Position numbers and translations under genes: made by a program. From assembly GCA_046291875.1 (NCBI GenBank), contig JBKBSF010000027.1:1-64000 (forward strand): 64,000 bases of DNA, in the 5' to 3' direction. This DNA is from SKVR01 sp046291875. GTDB lineage: Bacteria > Bacteroidota > Bacteroidia > Bacteroidales > UBA7960. This document shows positions 60,743 to 64,000 of this stretch, piece after piece (position 1 is the stretch's first letter; every line of letters begins with the position of its first letter). The notes beneath the pieces are model-generated. The model did no database searches, had not been told where the DNA came from, and saw nothing but the letters and a program-made list of their open reading frames with translations.

Positions 60743-62692
60743 CTACCAGATCTCATGCCGCCAGAAGCGTGCAGGACGCTCTTCTCTCACCTCGAGGGTT
60801 ATTTTTTCGCTGAATACAACTCCGTTACGATCAGTGCTTACCACCTCAATGGTGTGTATTCCCAATGGCAGTTCGGGCAGTTGTGCGCGCCACAGGTGCA
60901 TGTTGTGCACTGCAATCGATCTTTGAGGTTGCGGGGGTGCTGGTCCAAATCTGTTACCTCTGAAAATCTCCAGGCCCTGGGCTCTGGGTTCGCCCTGCGC
61001 ACTTTGCAAGGCATAGCGTGCAACCGACAATTGCCTGGCTGCCGCAAATGGGTCTACCCATTCTGCGCCCACTATGTGTCCTTCGCCGGCTCCCTGTTGG
61101 GTGCGTTCCAGGGTAATTCTTTCGCCATTGGAAAGGATTGCATGTACCACCGTTTCAGCAGAGCCTGCCCACACGTTGGCGGTAAGCCATACCCCATGGG
61201 CAAAATCTTGTGGCGTAAGCAACTTTGTGTCGGGCAGATCATTGATGGAATAGGGTGGAAGGGTATCCCTGGAATTAGGATGTTCAGCAACCCACTGAAG
61301 AATAGCCTCAAACCAATGACGAAAGGTGGGTGTATTCAGGCCGATCCACTGACCACGGTCACGACCCATGCGGGCTCCGATGTACCTTTCCTGGTAGGTT
61401 GCTCCGCTGAAATCAAAGTGAAAGTAGCCCATAGGAGCACCCATCCGCTGCAAAGCCATCGGAATGCCATCCACATTGAAGTCGCCCTGGTACCAGGCTC
61501 CTGAAGCCGCCCCGGCAATGATATGACGAAAAGGCAACGGGCCGATGCCGGTGTTTTGGGTCCATCCTTCGAATATCTGGCCGGGGGAATGATTTTCAGT
61601 AGTATGGGTATGGCCGGATAATGAAAGGGCTTTACGTCCTTTTACCATATTATGAATTCTGTACAATTCATCCGTCTGGTGTTGTCCGCTGGCTGCATCC
61701 ACAAAAGAGACAAACGGAATATGTGTGTTGAAAACAATCAGTCTGTCCTCAGGAGTGTTGGCAATGAGGCCTTCAAGCCAAACAAATTGTGTTTCGGTTA
61801 AACGCCCGTTGTAGGTGGGACGGTTGCCGGGGGCACAGTTGGTTCTGCCCCGCGCCACATCTTCTTCGCCACAGGGATAAAAAATGTTGTCGAGCACCAC
61901 AAACAGTACCTTCCCCATTTCAAATGCGTAATAATTGGGCCCATAGATGCGCCGCCAGGAGTCTGCCTTGTCATCGTTGGTCCTGGCGTCGAAATCCACA
62001 TCATGGTTTCCGATCACCAGCCACTGGGTTAGTCCGGCGGCAGCAGCAAGTTCCAGGTTGCGCTGCAACAGGTCAAGGTCATCTCCAACCACATCGCCCA
62101 GCTGGATCATGCAATCGCCTGGTCTATATCCACCGTTGAGAATATCCGCAAAAACGCCATCCCGGAGCCATCCAAGTTCGCGGTTTGAGTAGGTTTGAGG
62201 ATCGGCCAGCACAGCACAGGAAAACTGCTCTCCGGCAGCCCCCTGTCTGATGAGGGGGAAGTTAATCTGCGCCGGGGCCGGGCCCGTATCGGGTAAGCCC
62301 CCAAAGCGCATTTCATAACCCGTACCTCCCTCTTTGTGGATATAGAAAAACTGCGGCACCATCCTTTCATCTGTGGGTAGCCTCCATCCTGAGGGTTGAA
62401 CAATGGTTAGGTCCATATCCTCGCGTACTCTTATCTGGTAAAAACCGTTTGAATCGGTGCGTGTCCAGTCTAATCCGTTGGACACCAGCACGCCAGGTAT
62501 GCCGTTTTCGCTGACATCCCGCATTCCGTTTTTGTTTTCATCGTAAAAAACATATCCTGAAAGGGTGGCAGCTCCATGTCCTTTGCCTATGATCTCAGGA
62601 GAAGCAATCCACGGTTGTCCATGGACAGTAAGTGAAAAAAAGAAGGCTCCTGCTAAGAGCAGCAAAGGGTTGCGTAAGAAGAGTGTATTCAT
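60743..62692 (-). CDS. Secreted calcineurin-like metallophosphoesterase, three-domain
   Basis: A 649-residue protein with a signal peptide (to about residue 26). Domains in order: an N-terminal beta domain (about 45-130: LSGYVFYDENKNGMRDVSENGIPG, carboxypeptidase-regulatory-like); the metal-dependent phosphoesterase core (about 155-430) with ADPQTYSN, LGDVVGDD, GNHDVDFD, NTHIPFVS and SLSGHTHTTENH, which hold the two-metal ligands; and a C-terminal beta domain (about 500-640). This domain order is typical of Bacteroidota calcineurin-like secreted esterases of unknown substrate, perhaps phospholipid or nucleotide. The ending FWRHEIW lacks a T9SS tail. Confidence 0.92.
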   Translation of the reverse strand: MNTLFLRNPLLLLAGAFFFSLTVHGQPWIASPEIIGKGHGAATLSGYVFYDENKNGMRDVSENGIPGVLVSNGLDWTRTDSNGFYQIRVREDMDLTIVQPSGWRLPTDERMVPQFFYIHKEGGTGYEMRFGGLPDTGPAPAQINFPLIRQGAAGEQFSCAVLADPQTYSNRELGWLRDGVFADILNGGYRPGDCMIQLGDVVGDDLDLLQRNLELAAAAGLTQWLVIGNHDVDFDARTNDDKADSWRRIYGPNYYAFEMGKVLFVVLDNIFYPCGEEDVARGRTNCAPGNRPTYNGRLTETQFVWLEGLIANTPEDRLIVFNTHIPFVSFVDAASGQHQTDELYRIHNMVKGRKALSLSGHTHTTENHSPGQIFEGWTQNTGIGPLPFRHIIAGAASGAWYQGDFNVDGIPMALQRMGAPMGYFHFDFSGATYQERYIGARMGRDRGQWIGLNTPTFRHWFEAILQWVAEHPNSRDTLPPYSINDLPDTKLLTPQDFAHGVWLTANVWAGSAETVVHAILSNGERITLERTQQGAGEGHIVGAEWVDPFAAARQLSVARYALQSAQGEPRAQGLEIFRGNRFGPAPPQPQRSIAVHNMHLWRAQLPELPLGIHTIEVVSTDRNGVVFSEKITLEVREERPARFWRHEIW

Positions 62693-62911
62693 GATTTTCG
62701 TTTGAAATGGGTTAATTCCTTTTCGAAAGTAGTGATTTTGGCCGAGGGGTACCAGGATCTTCCCGGATTTAAAGATTTGTTAAACTAAAAAAGCAACGAT
62801 AAATTCTGGTCGAAATATTTTGAATGTAATTATTAGTGATTAGTTAATATTTGCTTAACAGCCGGTTTTTGCAATTGAAGTAAATTCAGCAAACTTTAAC
62901 AAACAAATTTT

Positions 62912-63622
62912 ATGGAAAGAAATCAGACAGTTATCCTTGTAGTTGCTATTGCCTTAATGATTTTAGCAGGTTGTGGTGGGGGGGCGCAAGATGGCGAAGG
63001 GCGCACTACCAGCCAGGCCTCAAAGAAAATAAACCTTCCCAATGACCCCTGCGAGCTGGTATTCCATGTAATTTCCACCATGAACAAAGGCCCCGAAACC
63101 TTTGAGGCAGCCATTCTTGATTTGAATGATTTCAGACAGATAAAAAAAGACTTTCCTGACCTGGAAACCTATTATGACCTTTGGGAAGAGAACATTAAAA
63201 CTTTAGGGATTTACGACTATCCAGCTTCTGATGCATTCAGGATGATTTTCCTGGAAAGAATGGCAGCTACAAAAAACATCAACCTTTCCAGTATGTTTGA
63301 TGATTTTATAGAAGGATACTATAATATGATCAGGGATGGAGCTATTCGGCAACAATTGGTTTGGGATGAAATCAAGTTGAATGACTGTAGCCACAGAACA
63401 GTGAGATACGATATAGTTAGCTATAAAGATGAAAACGGGAGATATCAGGATTTAGATATAAGCGCATACACCTTACCCGAAATTTTTCAAACCCGAGCCC
63501 ATATTTTTATGAATGGGAAGATTACAGAGTGGCCATTCACAACTGTTAAAACCAAACAAGGATGGAAACTCTTTTTTCCACACCTGAATTGGATAAGAGA
63601 TGAAATGGAATATGAGTATTAA
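62912..63622 (+). CDS. Predicted lipoprotein of unknown function
   Basis: A 236-residue lipoprotein: hydrophobic signal (TVILVVAIALMILAGC) with lipobox LAGC at about residues 18-21, then a Gly/Ser/Thr linker to about residue 38. The mature domain is mixed alpha/beta with PCELVFHVISTMNKGPETFEA and a C-terminal YDIVSYKDENGRYQDLDISA. I do not recognise a family. It is followed at 47 bp by another lipoprotein gene, so the two may be co-transcribed. Confidence 0.75.
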   Translation: MERNQTVILVVAIALMILAGCGGGAQDGEGRTTSQASKKINLPNDPCELVFHVISTMNKGPETFEAAILDLNDFRQIKKDFPDLETYYDLWEENIKTLGIYDYPASDAFRMIFLERMAATKNINLSSMFDDFIEGYYNMIRDGAIRQQLVWDEIKLNDCSHRTVRYDIVSYKDENGRYQDLDISAYTLPEIFQTRAHIFMNGKITEWPFTTVKTKQGWKLFFPHLNWIRDEMEYEY

Positions 63623-63668
63623 ATCCATCCGACAATACCCTTTAATTATTTCCAAAACTCCTCAAAGC

Positions 63669-64000
63669 ATGAAAAGTACCTATGGAATTTTATTGTTGAT
63701 TGTTTTTTTTGTAGCGGGTTGCAAGAAAGATGACGAACCCCGCAGATGGGTTGCTGCCTATACCAATGTTACTTTGGGTGATCAGGCAAACCTTACAACA
63801 GGCCATTTTTTTCAACCCTCGACCGGGCAATCGGTTTTGTTAGAGAATACCGCAAATGTCCAGAAGACCCTGGCTATGATGTTTTTTACAGAAACGGGTG
63901 GTGCTAATCAATTTCTTACCTTTCCAGCCAATGGCGAAAATGCATCGACCTGGGGTACCGCCAATATCAGGCTTTTTACCCAGAACCCTGATGGGCTCAA
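63669..64000 (+). CDS. Lipoprotein, 5' part only (runs off the window)
   Basis: The first 110 codons of an open frame starting ATG at 63669 and still open at the last base. Signal and lipobox VAGC at residues 15-18, directly followed by KKDDEPRRW. The mature part begins with YTNVTLGDQANLTTGHFFQP and is rich in Thr and Asn, as in secreted beta-sandwich proteins. Nothing further can be told without the rest. Confidence 0.8.
   Translation, partial: MKSTYGILLLIVFFVAGCKKDDEPRRWVAAYTNVTLGDQANLTTGHFFQPSTGQSVLLENTANVQKTLAMMFFTETGGANQFLTFPANGENASTWGTANIRLFTQNPDGL

Overview
The window reads as a chromosomal segment of a Bacteroidota bacterium, most like an anaerobic or microaerophilic Bacteroidales-type lineage. 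The signs are family-level: a T9SS type A sorting tail, a TonB receptor paired with a DUF4249 lipoprotein, DUF4139, DUF4159, DUF4249, DUF4476 and DUF4914 proteins, futalosine-type menaquinone synthesis (MqnB), a tungsten/molybdenum aldehyde:ferredoxin oxidoreductase, and repeated matches to the Bacteroidota promoter form TTG-N(about 20)-TAnnTTTG. A run of 98 Ns inside one gene shows it is a draft assembly.

Layout. 1-700: tmRNA (ssrA) on the minus strand with its terminator. 700-8000: small lipoprotein, MmcQ/YjbR protein, chemoreceptor, an internally deleted chromate transporter, aldehyde:ferredoxin oxidoreductase, lytic transglycosylase. 8.1-18.2 kb: UvrA, an Old Yellow Enzyme, a zinc-peptidase gene broken by an in-frame amber codon, a secreted protein, tRNA-Pro(CGG) followed by two decayed copies of its 3' end plus terminator, a PTPS/QueD-FolE pterin pair, FabD and a Na+/Ca2+ exchanger. 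18.2-24.6 kb, minus strand: nucleotide-sugar genes for a surface polysaccharide in two transcription units. 24.7-31.1 kb: Kdo transferase, small membrane and secreted proteins (one made of 17-residue repeats) and an iron alcohol dehydrogenase. 31.1-38.4 kb: a TonB receptor/DUF4249 pair, then a metal (probably copper) locus with a Cys-rich protein, two HMA proteins and a second TonB receptor interrupted by the N run. 38.7-42.2 kb: an SRAP (YedK/HMCES) gene, then a 1.4-kb module with ten exact-period 50-bp repeats, a GxxExxY (PD-(D/E)XK-type) gene and two degenerate repeats of about 178 bp carrying the same words in reverse, then an MFS transporter. 42.2-51.9 kb: endonuclease IV, a complete RND tripartite pump followed by a LytS/LytTR two-component pair, and a T9SS cargo protein. 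52.1-64 kb: a BASS-family transporter, RsmE, a DUF4159 protein, an Hsp20 gene with an elaborate upstream region, HldD, MqnB, a DUF4914 P-loop protein, a metallophosphoesterase and two lipoproteins, the last cut by the window end.

The most unusual material is non-coding: the repeat-bracketed GxxExxY module; the tandem tRNA-Pro 3'-end units; a family of purine-rich intergenic word repeats that begin at gene stop codons and in several cases supply the stop; and a 16-bp perfect inverted repeat lying upstream of a sigma-54-like promoter and a 24-codon ORF ahead of hsp20. I ran no searches. Family names come from recognising motifs, and functional links between neighbours are inferences from gene order.
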